Shown: piece after piece, positions 1 to 9,899 of the stretch | How the letters are laid out: every line of letters starts with the position of its first letter | Position numbering within the stretch: position 1 is the stretch's first letter | Assembly (NCBI GenBank): GCA_024449915.1 | Contig: JAMZAV010005082.1 | Location: 24,648-88,647, forward strand | Direction of reading: 5' to 3' | Length of the DNA stretch: 64,000 nt | Origin: Sweltsa coloradensis | Lineage: Eukaryota; Arthropoda; Insecta; Plecoptera; Chloroperlidae | Position numbers and translations under genes: made by a program | Notes under the pieces: generated by a model | What the model was told of the DNA's origin: nothing | The model's database searches: none | Seen by the model: the letters and a program-made list of their open reading frames with translations, nothing else

Positions 1-44
1 AAATTATCGACGTTTTGATTCAAAAACTTGGGGCCCTGAGCGCA

Positions 45-1515
45 AATATGAGATCAATGGTTGAGCGGCCAGCTCTAAACCCATATTGTTCCTCTCTCAA
101 ACTTGGCTCTACTTGTTGTCGTAGTCTTCGATCTAGTATTTTCTCGTATATCTTTGCACACTGGCTCATCAGCGTTATCCCTCTATAATTTTTACACTTC
201 TTCCTGTCCCCTTTCTTAAATGTTGGTACTATAATTCCTTTCCCCCAGTCATCTGGTACCTTCTTTTCTTTCCATGCTGCACTGGTCACTCTCCACATCC
301 AATCTATGCCTGCATCCCCTGCAGCCTTGATCATCTCTACAACTATTTCATCCTCTCCCGAAGCTTTACCATTTTTCATGGCTTTTACTGCTTCAACTAC
401 TTCCCGTCTTGATATTTCATTTCCTATTATTTCTTCTATTTCTTCCTCATTGGTGTTCTGAAAGACTTCTATTGTTTGGTCCCCTTCCTGAGTTTGGTTA
501 TGGTTAGTATCAGGTAACCTAGGCATATTAAGTAGGTTTTTGAAATATTTCTTCCACATGTTTTTCACTTTTTTTGGGGTCAGATATAATAGATTCATTG
601 TTGTCGGTCAGGTATCTTGTGATTTCTTCTGTTTTTCTTTTGCTTCTCATTATCCATACAACAATTTCTTATTTGTATCAAAGTCCTTCTCTAATTTGTC
701 TGTAAATATCTCCATTGTATTTTTCTTCTCTGCCATTACTATTTTTTTAGCTTCATATTTATACTTTTTGTACTTTTCTTTTCATTTTCTTTAGTCCTGT
801 TTTTTATCCTTTTCCTTTCGGGCTACATTTTTGCGTTTAACAGCTGTCTTCACTCTCCATTCCACCACACAGTTTCTTTCCTTTATTATGCCACCTGCCT
901 TACCACATATTTCTTCAGCACTACTAATAAATACTGACTTAAGTAATTTCCACTCCTCATCTACTGATAACAAAATCATGTGTTGGATACTTTTCCTCTA
1001 TCTGTCTTCTAAAGGTCAGCCATGTCAGTCTCCGCCTGTAGTTTCCACGTCTTGATTTTTGGAATCTTCCTCCTGGGATATAATCCCTGATTTTGGTATT
1101 TATTGTTCACTCTTATAAGGCTTACAAGTAGTCTGTGGTCTCCATCTAGAGACACGCTGGGAATTACTTTTACATCAGTGATATCTTTGGCCATGTTGCT
1201 ACTTATAATAATATAATCGATAACTGACTCGGATGAGCCATCCCATGCGTACCGAGTTATTTGTTGATCCTTTTTCTTCATGAACCAGCTATTTCCGATT
1301 CAAAGTCCATTCCTGGCACACAAATCAAGTAGATTTTCTCCTTCCTTGTTCCTTGGCCATACCCATGGACCCCTAGTACCTCTTCATATCCCGTTCTCTC
1401 TCTCTCCCTACTTTGGCATTAAGATCTCCCATGTTTATTACGTTTCTCTCTGTGATTGCTCCTTCCAATTGTTCAAGCCATGCCTCCTTTTCCGCCATCG
1501 CTAACCCAACTTGCG
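45..1515 (-). mobile_element. LINE copy A (APE-type non-LTR retrotransposon), degenerate
   Basis: Reading the minus strand from about 1515 down, fragments of a single ORF2-type polyprotein appear in the right order. An endonuclease segment has GDLNAKVGRE (about 1404-1432) followed, after a frameshift, by SVSLDGDHRLL (about 1125-1170), where the GDH is the catalytic-histidine motif of AP-like endonucleases. A linker rich in Lys and Arg follows (791-979). A reverse-transcriptase N-terminal segment (45-598) holds PTFKKGDRKKCKNYRGI and QYGFRAGRST. Several frameshifts and stops break it, so it is dead. Homology to copy B stops near base 44, where unrelated sequence begins, so the 3' half is missing. 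The clade is probably RTE-like, judged from motifs only. Such elements copy themselves by target-primed reverse transcription. Confidence 0.85.
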
Positions 1516-1689
1516 GTGCATGATCTCTAAAGCTACTTTATTTATAAATATTTTAATTTTCATAATTCTGTAACTCTTATTGTCTACATTTACTTTACAT
1601 TTACATTTACATTTACATTTACATTTACATTTAATAATAATAATAATCAAACACCCGGTTCCAACATAAGTCAGGTCGGGGGGTGACGT
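1516..1689. repeat. Short TTTACA hexamer array and AT-rich spacer between LINE copies
   Basis: About seven repeats of TTTACA lie at roughly 1588-1631, followed by a short TAA run. The sequence after it (1640-1685, containing CACCCGGTTCC and GTCAGGTCGG) loosely resembles 9065-9112 in the same orientation. No coding potential is seen. Confidence 0.6.
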
Positions 1690-2073
1690 ATCACCAATTT
1701 CTTCTCGGGCTGTGGACTTTCAGTGTTTGCTAGCCAGGCTCACACCTCCTCATCTACTTCGATGTTCTTCTATGACAGGCATTTTCTACCAGTTCTCTCC
1801 ATTTCTTTCTATCCTCCCAGAGTCTTCTTTCATTAATTCTTTCCCATGATTTTCCTCTTTCTTCAATGTTCCATTTTATTTGGTCCCTCCATCTATCATC
1901 TTGGGCGTCCAACTCTTCTTACTCCCCCCCATGTGTGTTCAAATTCTCTTCTTGGTATTCTATCTTGTTTCATTCTTCGTACGTGCCCATACCAGCGAAG
2001 TCGTTCTTTTTCTATTTTATTTCGTAAACTTTCCACTCCTAGTTTGTTTCTTATTGTTTTGCTCCGTACCTTG
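1690..2073 (-). mobile_element. LINE copy B, C-terminal part of RT ORF and tail
   Basis: The minus-strand translation gives KVRSKTIRNKLGV, then RLRWYGHVRRMKQDRIPRRE and RRVGRPR. This is the C-terminal tail typical of RTE- or CR1-like reverse-transcriptase polyproteins. It continues exactly from the segment that ends at 2886 on the other side of an inserted element: ALTKID (2886 side) joins KVRSKTIR (2073 side) in frame. Further frameshifts lie towards 1690. This is part of one LINE split by the insertion at 2074-2885. Confidence 0.8.
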
Positions 2074-2885
2074 TTGGATGAGCGTAGCGGGGGAGCGTAG
2101 CGAGCGAAGCGAAGATTCCATTTCACTACACTGGAGAAAAAAATCCGGAATGTTTTTTTTTTTTTCTTTTTTTTTTTCTTTTTTTTTTCTTTTTGTATTT
2201 TTGTCTGTTTGTCCACACGATTCCGGCTAAACCGATACTCCGATTGCGATGAAATTTTATGGAGGCCTTCGAAATCTCTGAACTTAGAACTGCCCGATGA
2301 AATTTCATGGCGGCAATCGAAATCTCTGAATTTTTTTCTCATGAAAATCACAATTTTACGAATTTTTTCAATTTTTAAAAAATTTCTTCGACTTATAACT
2401 CCTACATGCTTTATCCGATTTTAATGATTTTTGCAACAGAACTTTTATTTTATGAATTAAGATATTTTTGTGAAATTTGAGCGCAATTGAAAAAATATTT
2501 ATCATAAAAATCGAAATTTTACAGGTTTTTCTTTTTTAAAACAATTCTTTGACTTATAAACACCTACATGCTTTATCCGATTGTAATGATTTTTCGCAAG
2601 AACCTTTATTTTATGAATTAATATATTAGTGTAATTTTGAGCGCAATCGAGAAATTATTTCTTATAAAAATCGCAATTTTACGTTTTTTTTTTAACAATT
2701 ACGATTAATTAAAAAAAAAATTAAAAAATTAAGTTAATTTTAATTTAATTTAATTTAATTTAATTTTTTTTTAACTTAGTAATGATTTTGCCACAGAACA
2801 ACAGAAAATTTACATAACACATGGCAGCTCAATGCACCAATTACGCTCATCCAACAACGCGGCGTGGACTTAAGCGTTTTCCTAG
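2074..2885 (+). mobile_element. Helentron/HINE-like non-autonomous element inserted into LINE B
   Basis: The 5' end is TTGGATGAGCG followed by the GTAGCG/GAAGCG-rich block. A long T/C-rich tract follows at about 2150-2200, then the repeated GCGCAATCGA...AAATCGCAATTTTACG blocks. The 3' end carries the sub-terminal inverse motif CGCTCATCCAA, a short stem (AACGC...GCGTT) and the terminal CCTAG followed by T. The LINE reading frame is continuous across the two junctions, so both ends are fixed to within one or two bases. No target-site duplication is visible, which fits a Helitron-type rather than a cut-and-paste transposon. No protein is encoded. Confidence 0.7.
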
Positions 2886-4911
2886 TCTATTTTTGTTAAG
2901 GCTACAGAACTTCTTAGAAATTTCATCTCTGCTGCTTGTAATCTGCTGTCTTCTTTCCTCCTATTGTCCATGTCACGGATGCATATGATATTATTGGGTG
3001 AGGAAATACATTTTGTACAATAACATCTTGCACCTGGATGATATTTCTTCTTTCCATAATAGTTTACGTACACTTTGGTAAATTTGTCTGCTAATATAAT
3101 TCTCCTTGATATTTCAGCATCTATTTTTGCGTCCTTTGTTAGTATACTTCCGAGGTATTTAAATGCTTCTGCAATGGCCAACTCTTCACCCCGTAGTATT
3201 ATCTTCTTTTGATTTTGTTTACTTTTCTTCGTTACTATTAATGTTTCCTCTTTTCAATGCTTATTTCATGTTAAACTTCAGTGTTTCCTCATTCCATCTA
3301 TCTAACGCTCTTCTGTACTTCTTCAATGGTATCTCCCCATCTCAACTATATCATCTGCAAATATCATAGTTTTAGACGTTTCACTTTCTCTGGGTTCAAC
3401 TTTACGCAGTATGTTATCCATAACAACGGTAAATAATGTAGGTGACATCACCTACCTTGCCGTAGCCCACCGTTTATTTGCAACCAAGTAGTTCTACCAA
3501 TGGTGTTTGAACACAGCTCTTTTTGTGACATATGTGCTTTTAAAATTCTTTTTTATTAGACTCTGTTCTACTTCTGCTCTTTTAAGCATTCCAAGCTTTT
3601 GCTCTTGGGGACACTGTCATATGCTTTTTCACACCCAAAGAATACCATGAACATTTCTTCTCCTTTTCCACGTTTTTTTCCATATTTGTCTGAGCGCAAA
3701 TTGAGATCTATGGTTAGCGGCCAGCTCTAAACCATATTGTTCCTCTCTCAAACTTGGCTCTACTTGTTGTCGTAGTCTTCGATTGTATTTCTCTATATCT
3801 TTGCACATGGCTCATCAGCGTTATTCCTCTATAATTTTTACACTTCTTCCTGTCCCCTTTCTTAAATGTTGGCACTTATTCCTTTCCCCCAGTCATCTTG
3901 GTACCTTCTTTTTTTCCAGTCACGGGTCACTCTCCACATCCAACTTCCGATCCCCTGCAGCCTTGATCATCTCCACAACTTTTCATCCTCTCTCCCGAAG
4001 CTTTACCATTTTTCATGGCTTTTACTGCTTCAACTACTTCCCGTCTTGATATTTCATTTCTATTATTTCTTCTATTTCTTCCTCATTGGTGTTCTGAAAG
4101 ATTTCTATTGTTAGGTCCCCTTCCTGAGTTTGGTTATGGTTAGTATCAGGTAACCTAGGCATATTAAGTAGGTTTTTGAAATATTTCTCCCACATGTTTT
4201 TCACTTCTTCTGGGTCAGTAATAAGAGATTCATTGTTGTTGGTCAGGTATCTTGTGATTTCTTCTGTTTTTTCTTTTGCTTCTCATTAGTCCATACAACA
4301 ATTTCTATTTGTATCAAAGTCCTTCTCTAATTTGTCTGCAAATATTTCCATTGTATTTTTCTTTTCTTCCATTACTATTTTTTTAGCTTACATATTTATA
4401 CTTTTGTACATTTCTTCATTTTCTTTAGTCCTGTTTTTATCCTTTTCTTTTCAGGCTACATTTTTGCGTTTAACAGCTGTCTTCACTCTTCCATTTCACC
4501 ACACAGTTTTCTTTTCCTTTCTTATACCACCTGCCCTTCCGCATATTTCTTCAGCACTACTAACTAAACTCGACTTAAGTAATTTCCACTCCTCATCTAC
4601 TGATAAACAATCATGTGTTGGATACTTTTCCTCTATCTGTCTTCTAAAGGACAGCATGTCAGTCTCCTCCTGTAGTTTCCATGTCTTGATTTTTGGAATC
4701 TTCCTCCTGGGATATAGTCCATGATTTTGGTCTTATTGTTCACTACTTATAAGGCTTACAAGTAATCTGTGGTCTCCATCTAGAGACACGCTGGGAATTA
4801 CTTTTACATCAGTGATATCTTTGGCCATGTTGCTACTTATAATAATATAATCAATAACTGACTCAGATGAGCCATCCCAGGCGTACCGAGTTTATTTGTT
4901 GATCTTTTTTC
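2886..4911 (-). mobile_element. LINE copy B, endonuclease end and RT core
   Basis: This is the minus-strand remainder of the LINE interrupted at 2074-2885. From high to low coordinates it has the C-terminal endonuclease segment with SLDGDHRLL (about 4790), the linker, the RT N-terminal fingers (about 3840-4150), and GFRAGRST-like sequence (3690-3760). Then come an RT motif A version GCEKAYDSVP (about 3600-3650), the catalytic box as FADDIVE (about 3345-3375), and the thumb segment FKYLGSILTKDAKIDAEIS (about 3100-3170). It matches copy A closely where they overlap (3690-4911 with 45-1280). It is 5'-truncated near 4911 at a CATTTT-repeat and broken by many indels. Confidence 0.85.
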
Positions 4912-6370
4912 TTCATTTTCATTTTCATTTAATATCCATGGAAATTATTTTTACATAAGCATTGTGGCTTGGCGGTTGGCCATGTACAAATAAAACAATT
5001 TGAGGTGAGGGTTGATTCAATGATCACATCCACACAAGGACTAGTCAATGGTACTAGATTACCAAGCAAAATATCATCCAAAATGCACAACTATTTTCTG
5101 TATTGATAGCCACAGTAATAATTATCTATTGAAATACTCATCTTAAATGAGATGACCCATTGTTTTGCTAATCTTCTTGCACTTTTTTAAAACCTCCACT
5201 TTTCACCAAGCTAGTTCTCATTTAAGCGGTATTTATTAAATAATATGCAAGCATCCACGGAAATGACTAAAACACAGGGACCAGCTCATTTGGGGGAGGG
5301 GGCAAATAGCATAATTTTAATCCATTTTAATAACATTAGTATTATGTTACAAGTACTTTATTACACTACAGTTTAAAGAAAAAAGAACCTATTTTTATGA
5401 AGTTGAAAGGTGAACAACCCCTTTCAGAAAATGATTAGTAGGGACAAGCCACGGAAATGACATTTCACCCATAATAGGGAACCTAAGTTTTTGAAGGCGG
5501 GAAGGAAATTGGTTCTCTGGTCTCAGCGCCCATAAGAATTAGCATGGTACGAAAATGTAACTCGCCGTATCTTTTGACTCGCTCAAAAGAAATTTAAACC
5601 AATAACATCACAAGATGCATAATTTTGTGAAGAAGATGACGGCATTCTACTTTGCTCGATGACGCTTCCTAAATTCAACTATTATGAGTTTAATGGACCC
5701 ATGTTTGCGCGCTGTCGCAAATGTACTCTGACTGAGTGGCAACCTAAGCGAGATGCAGCCACGTTGTGTGCAGCTGTGGCATCCTCGCATACCACGCGCC
5801 TGTCCATGGTTGCTAAATGTACTTCGCATTCAAGATTTTGTTGGCACATTAAAGGATATTATATTAGTAATGTATAATCTAGGACAACCCAGTGACCTCA
5901 CAGTAGCCACAAAGCAAGTCGGATACCAAATGTTATGCTGATGCCACGGACACAATGTTTTTTCGTGCTTTTTCATAAGCAGTTTGGAAGGTTTGGCAAC
6001 AGTGTAAATGTAGAGTTCACTTCAACTCAAAACAAATGTCATAAATATTTGTGATAGAGCAGAGTTATGTATATCCACGCAAAGAGGAAAGATTATAGTT
6101 TCTTACAGTATGAATATAATTCCGGTCCGTGGTCGGGTTCTCGCGCTATCGCTTACGAAACATTTAGCACGGGTTATCGCCTATACCACGCTGACCGGAG
6201 CCCCACAGGCATTCGAGTTGACTATAGGGTAAAAAAATGCAGTGTTCTTATAGAGCATTAAAAGTTGTACTATATAACAATAATGTATATAATAGAAGTT
6301 AAACAAGTGGAGTAATTATCCGGGGCCACGAAAAATCCACCTATCAAAGAATGACCCATAAGCCAAAATG
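4912..6370. other. No recognised gene
   Basis: AT-rich sequence with no exon-like island that I could assign. A somewhat GC-richer patch at 5650-5950 and another at 6060-6250 have short open frames on both strands but no recognised motif or convincing splice sites. They may be intronic sequence of the protease gene whose exons lie at 6543 and 8332. Confidence 0.4.
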
Positions 6371-6508
6371 GAGGAGAAGAAGAAGAAGAAGAAGAAGAAG
6401 AAGAAGAAGAAGAAGAAGAAGAAGAAGAAGAAGAAGAAGAAGAAGAAGAAGAAGAAGAAGAAGAAGAAGAAAAAGAAAAAGAAAAAGAAAAAGAAAGAAG
6501 AAGAAAGA
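6371..6508. repeat. (GAA)n / (AGA)n microsatellite, about 135 bp
   Basis: About 35 near-perfect GAA triplets grade into AAAAAG repeats. It lies inside the intron, about 29 bases beyond the GT donor hexamer (6537-6542) of the protease exon. Open frames of poly-Glu, poly-Lys, poly-Arg, poly-Leu or poly-Ser across it are repeat artefacts, not genes. Confidence 0.95.
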
Positions 6509-6542
6509 AAACTTCTTCCCTACCACCACGTACAAGACTCAC

Positions 6543-6759
6543 CCTTATGTACGTGTCGAAAGCGTTGTCCCCCGGATACGTGTGGCTCCCCATGAAGATG
6601 AGATGCTCTAACAAAGTGGGCGAGGCCGGCCACGTCACCGTCGTTGAAACTGCCCACCCCTACGCTCAGACCGACGAAGGCCAGGGGAGGTCCCGAGGCA
6701 CTCTCCGGTTCGAAGGTCACCACGTCGCCCCTCTCACCGGTAGGATGTTCAGTTCTGCG
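6543..6759 (-). CDS. NRDC: Nardilysin-like M16 zinc metalloprotease, exon with HxxEH site (frameshifted)
   Basis: This is a distinctly GC-rich island on the minus strand. It encodes LSVGVGSFNDGDVAGLAHF, then one extra T (near 6611), then VEHLIFMGSHTYPGDNAFD in the next frame. Together these give the insulinase-family pattern GLAHFxEHxxFMGSxxYPxxNxFD. HxxEH binds the catalytic zinc, and the VGVGSF and FMGS wording is closer to nardilysin than to insulin-degrading enzyme. The exon ends ATAAGG|GTGAGT (donor at 6542). The acceptor is AG at about 6755 or 6760, so the upper edge is uncertain by 5 bases. Nardilysin cleaves peptides N-terminal to Arg in dibasic sites. The inserted base would destroy the zinc site, so this is either a pseudogene or a sequencing indel. 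The clean splice site and coding-like composition favour the latter. Downstream exons (HGG... onward) were not found at lower coordinates. Confidence 0.8.
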
Positions 6760-7416
6760 CTCACAAATACGTGATTTATTGGTCATATCTTAGACTTAAG
6801 ACTATCTCAATCGTAAGAGCCCTAAAGGTGGATTCATGACATTGCGTTGCATTGCGATGCGATGCGTTGCGATTGTTTTGGACCAATAAGCGCCAGCTGA
6901 ATGCGAAATCGCAACGCAACGCAAAATTTGGACAACTTCCAACGCACTCAAGTCAAGGATTCCTAATTCATATTTTGACATGATTATCTAATCACAGTGA
7001 ATGTCCCCTCTTGACATAAACACAAGCAGGTTATAAACTATCTCAACTTATAATAACAGTATGGGTAAAGGAAAACCTATATCCACATTAGAGACCCGTG
7101 CGTATCTATTTATGATAAATTTGACAATTAAAAACCCATTCCTCCTCGGTTGGGAACAATTGGCAATATTATAATGGTATAACATATCACAATTTTGGAC
7201 CCTCCAGTGTTCACAAGATCTTTGACTAGAAGGGCGCGCCAAAGGGGCTAAAATACATATTTTTAGCAGGTCTGTATCCAGCTGGAATTGATTCCAAAAA
7301 AGTTAGCTCCATTCTTAAAGCAACCATTTTTTTTTGCAGTTACGAACAAAATTAATATCGCGAGTTGTGCACGGAGTAACATGTATGTACGAAGTGTATT
7401 CTGTCCATAGTATCTA
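6760..7416. other. Intronic sequence with a short GC-rich inverted repeat
   Basis: No gene is seen. At 6842-6922 short strings such as GCGTTGC and GCGATGCG are answered by CGCAACGCAACGC, a small imperfect inverted repeat that may be the relic of one transposon end. The rest is AT-rich and unrecognised. Confidence 0.4.
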
Positions 7417-7921
7417 CTAGGAAAACGCAAAAGTCCCGTCGCGTTGTTGAGCGAGCACCGGTACGTGCAACACGACCCGAGTACGACATTCCCATAATGT
7501 TACATACCAACATAGGCATACCTTCAAAATACTTGAAGACAAAAACTTTCAATGTTGAATCTTCACTGCCTCCTTGATATTTTAACATCATTTTTCGAAT
7601 TATGATTACCAATAAGTCTTAAGGTCTTGACCGATTTAGCTGAAAATTTGTAATAAAGGAGAGAATGTTGTACTTATTGACCCTGAAAAGTTTCATAACG
7701 ATCGGAACATTTTTTTATTTTTTTTATTTTTTTATTTTTATAACCAACGATTGGATTTTGTTCAAAAACTATACAGCAACCCGCCTAGGTGGTATGTACA
7801 TGTGTGCAAAATTTCAGGTCGATCAGAGAAACGGTGCGACCTGTACCAAAGCAGTAACAGAAAAAAAAACAGACATTCGAGCCATAAGAGTCAAGTGGAG
7901 ACGCTCGCTACGCTCGCTCAA
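7417..7921 (-). mobile_element. Helentron/HINE-like element, subfamily with GAGCGAGCG ends
   Basis: On the minus strand the 5' end is TTGAGCGAGCGTAGCGAGCG (7921 downward). The 3' end has the inverse motif GCTCGCTCAA, a stem AACGC...GCGTT and TTTTCCTAG followed by T (7417). The layout is the same as the TTGGATGAGCG elements elsewhere, but the internal sequence differs. The T-rich tract at 7710-7740 and the string AAAATTTCAGGTCGATC resemble the internal blocks of related copies. It lies in the intron between the two protease exons and encodes nothing. Confidence 0.6.
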
Positions 7922-8331
7922 TGATTCTGTCTACGGTCATACATACACCCATAGATACTAATATAACCCCCCGCATACACCCATCGCTTCGTATTTGTAT
8001 GTTTAAAATTGAAACACTTTTATCGTGATTGCTAGCATTGCACTTCTATCAAAAATTTGTGAAGTAAATGCGATGTATTTCGTATATTATATAGAGTTTG
8101 CATATTATTAACAGATTTTGATTGAAAATTAGATTAAAATCGTAATGGATGCAGTTGAACCTGCTTAATTTACGACAACAACAACGTATAAAATATTATT
8201 GATTTCACATTAATTGTAAAGTACCTACCTCACAGAGTACATCTCAGTACATCAACTTACGTTTAAATTAAAACGGATTGGCAAATAAAAAAGAGTTTAA
8301 TACTTAAGTGTATTTGATAAAATGCACTTAC
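7922..8331. other. AT-rich intron sequence
   Basis: Nothing recognised. It separates the HINE-like element from the upstream protease exon. Confidence 0.4.
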
Positions 8332-8426
8332 TGAGAGTCACTTTGTCAACCAGGCCCTTCATCGGAATGTGATCCTCGAAATCTTCGATCAGTAGAACTT
8401 TCATGCCGTTTGCTAACTTCATGATG
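8332..8426 (-). CDS. NRDC: Nardilysin-like protease, upstream exon
   Basis: A 95-bp exon on the minus strand is bounded by CTTTTTACAG| (acceptor, 8427) and CTCA|GTAAGT (donor, 8331). It encodes IMKLANGMKVLLIEDF followed by EDHIPMKGLVDKVTL. The LxNGMKVLLIxD pattern is the start of the insulinase-family N-terminal domain (compare LxNGLxxLLISD in nardilysins and insulysins). It lies at the right distance N-terminal to the HxxEH exon at 6543-6759. It begins and ends within codons (one base, 31 codons, one base). The exact join to the next exon is not in phase for the most obvious acceptor, so a further small exon, for example the acidic insert of nardilysins, may be missing. Confidence 0.75.
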
Positions 8427-8550
8427 CTGTAAAAAGGCCCGAAACTCACAAGTTAATCAACTGAATTGTGTACCAATGGTAGAACTGAATAACAAGCAAA
8501 GCAAGGATAAGTTTGGATAGATATTAAGCGAATAAATAAATAAAAAAAGT

Positions 8551-8551
<1 letters not shown>

Positions 8552-8628
<77 letters not shown>

Positions 8629-8632
8629 TAAC

Positions 8633-8668
<36 letters not shown>

Positions 8669-8671
8669 TAA
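8552..8671. repeat. (AAT)n microsatellite
   Basis: About 38 AAT/TAA triplets with two small interruptions, directly upstream of the LINE fragment at 8690. Confidence 0.95.
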
Positions 8672-8689
8672 TTAAAAAAACTGGGACTG

Positions 8690-8975
8690 GAGAGATTTAG
8701 GTTTAAACTAGGAAGACAACGTTTAAGACTGAAGATGACTTGGACATATTACAAAAATGGGCAATGAGAGGATCCCGAGACGAGAATGTGAAGCGGCAGA
8801 GGAGGGGAAAAGAAAAGTTGGAAGGCCAAGAGAGGAATGGCAAAAATTAATTCAAGCCGACATTGGAAAACGAGATGGAGAATGGGAGCATGTGGCACGA
8901 GTAAAGCTGTGTGAGGATGTGTAAATTGGTGGAGAGAAAGGAGAAAGATGGTGAGGAGAACCTGATCTGGCAAGT
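8690..8975 (+). mobile_element. LINE fragment, C-terminal tail of RT ORF
   Basis: The plus-strand translation, with one or two frame changes, gives WGNERIPRRE-like text, EEGKRKVGRPREEWQ, then ADIGKRDGEWEHVARVKLCED and NWWRERRKMVRR. These are the same kinds of tail motifs as LINE copy B (PRRE...VGRPR). Only the extreme 3' end of the ORF remains, in the opposite orientation to copies A and B. Such 3' stubs are typical of 5'-truncated LINE insertions. Confidence 0.65.
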
Positions 8976-9899
8976 ACGTATCTACAGTTCATGCCTAAAA
9001 ATGTCGGAAAAACCACCACTCACCTGACATAGTTGTGGAACTGAGTTTACAATATTATTGTTAATAAAAACCCGGGTTTCCAATTTGGGTCGGGTCGGAG
9101 GGATTAAAGTTTTTAGTTAATCTTTGTGTGTTTACCTGTATTCCCTCTTGTCTGAAATTGCTTTTCTTGGGATCCGAAGTATTCCACGTTCAACCGAGGG
9201 GAGTCAATAAGACGCCAATTTCTACTTTCCGGCTTTCTTAGGCGGTTTGTTCTTACGCTAAACGTAAAGTGTCGCCTTGCTTTGAATTTCTTTTTGTTTC
9301 GTATCTTCTTATCTTCCAGGGTTTTGATCCTTGGCTTGAGTTTGGACTCCTTCCTTGTCCTTCCTGACCCCCATGAGAAGATGAGCGAGCAGCATTAAAC
9401 ACGTCTGACCGACTTTTACTCGTCTCGTTGTAACTGATTGAAAGGATCGGAAATCTCGAGCGAAGAATTCGAATTAGTGCGTTTCATCGTGATCGAGATA
9501 TGAATTGTCAGATGAAACGTTAACATACTTTCAGAATTTAGATCATAGGTTTAAATTTTGTTTGTGCTGGGACGGATCGGTTTTCAAATCGGGGTCGTGA
9601 ACAAATTCACTCTACAACGAGTCGGAGGTCTCTGAAATGAGAGGTTCGAATGTGTTTCTAAATTTTTGGGTAGTACCATTCAAGATGGCAACTTGCCAAT
9701 ATTCTTTGCTATCATTGATAATTTCATCTTTATCTGAGGTGACCGATACTTTTGAACTTTAGGAAAAAGCTCATTTCAATTGTTTTTTTCATTAAACTCG
9801 AGCCAATATTAAGCATCCAATAAATTTCATTGTTACCTGCGGGTTTAAATTCAAGGGTTTAAAATAAACGAGGGCGTCACTACAGACATTCCCGTATTT
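8976..9899. other. No recognised gene
   Basis: Mixed-composition sequence. A stretch at 9065-9112 resembles 1640-1685. I saw no open frame with recognisable motifs and no clear exon. Confidence 0.35.

Noticed and set aside
2209..2424. Short proteins within HINE-like copies
   Set aside because: The same non-coding blocks occur in many copies with different frames and stops, so these open frames are not conserved as protein.
5647..5941. Overlapping open frames near 5.65-5.94 kb as a nardilysin exon
   Set aside because: I looked for the HGG...C(E/D)xTxFxF continuation of the protease on the minus strand here and did not find it.
6268..6640. Open frames of poly-Ser, poly-Leu, poly-Arg and poly-Lys
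   Set aside because: They are translations of the GAA microsatellite in several frames and have no coding signal outside it.
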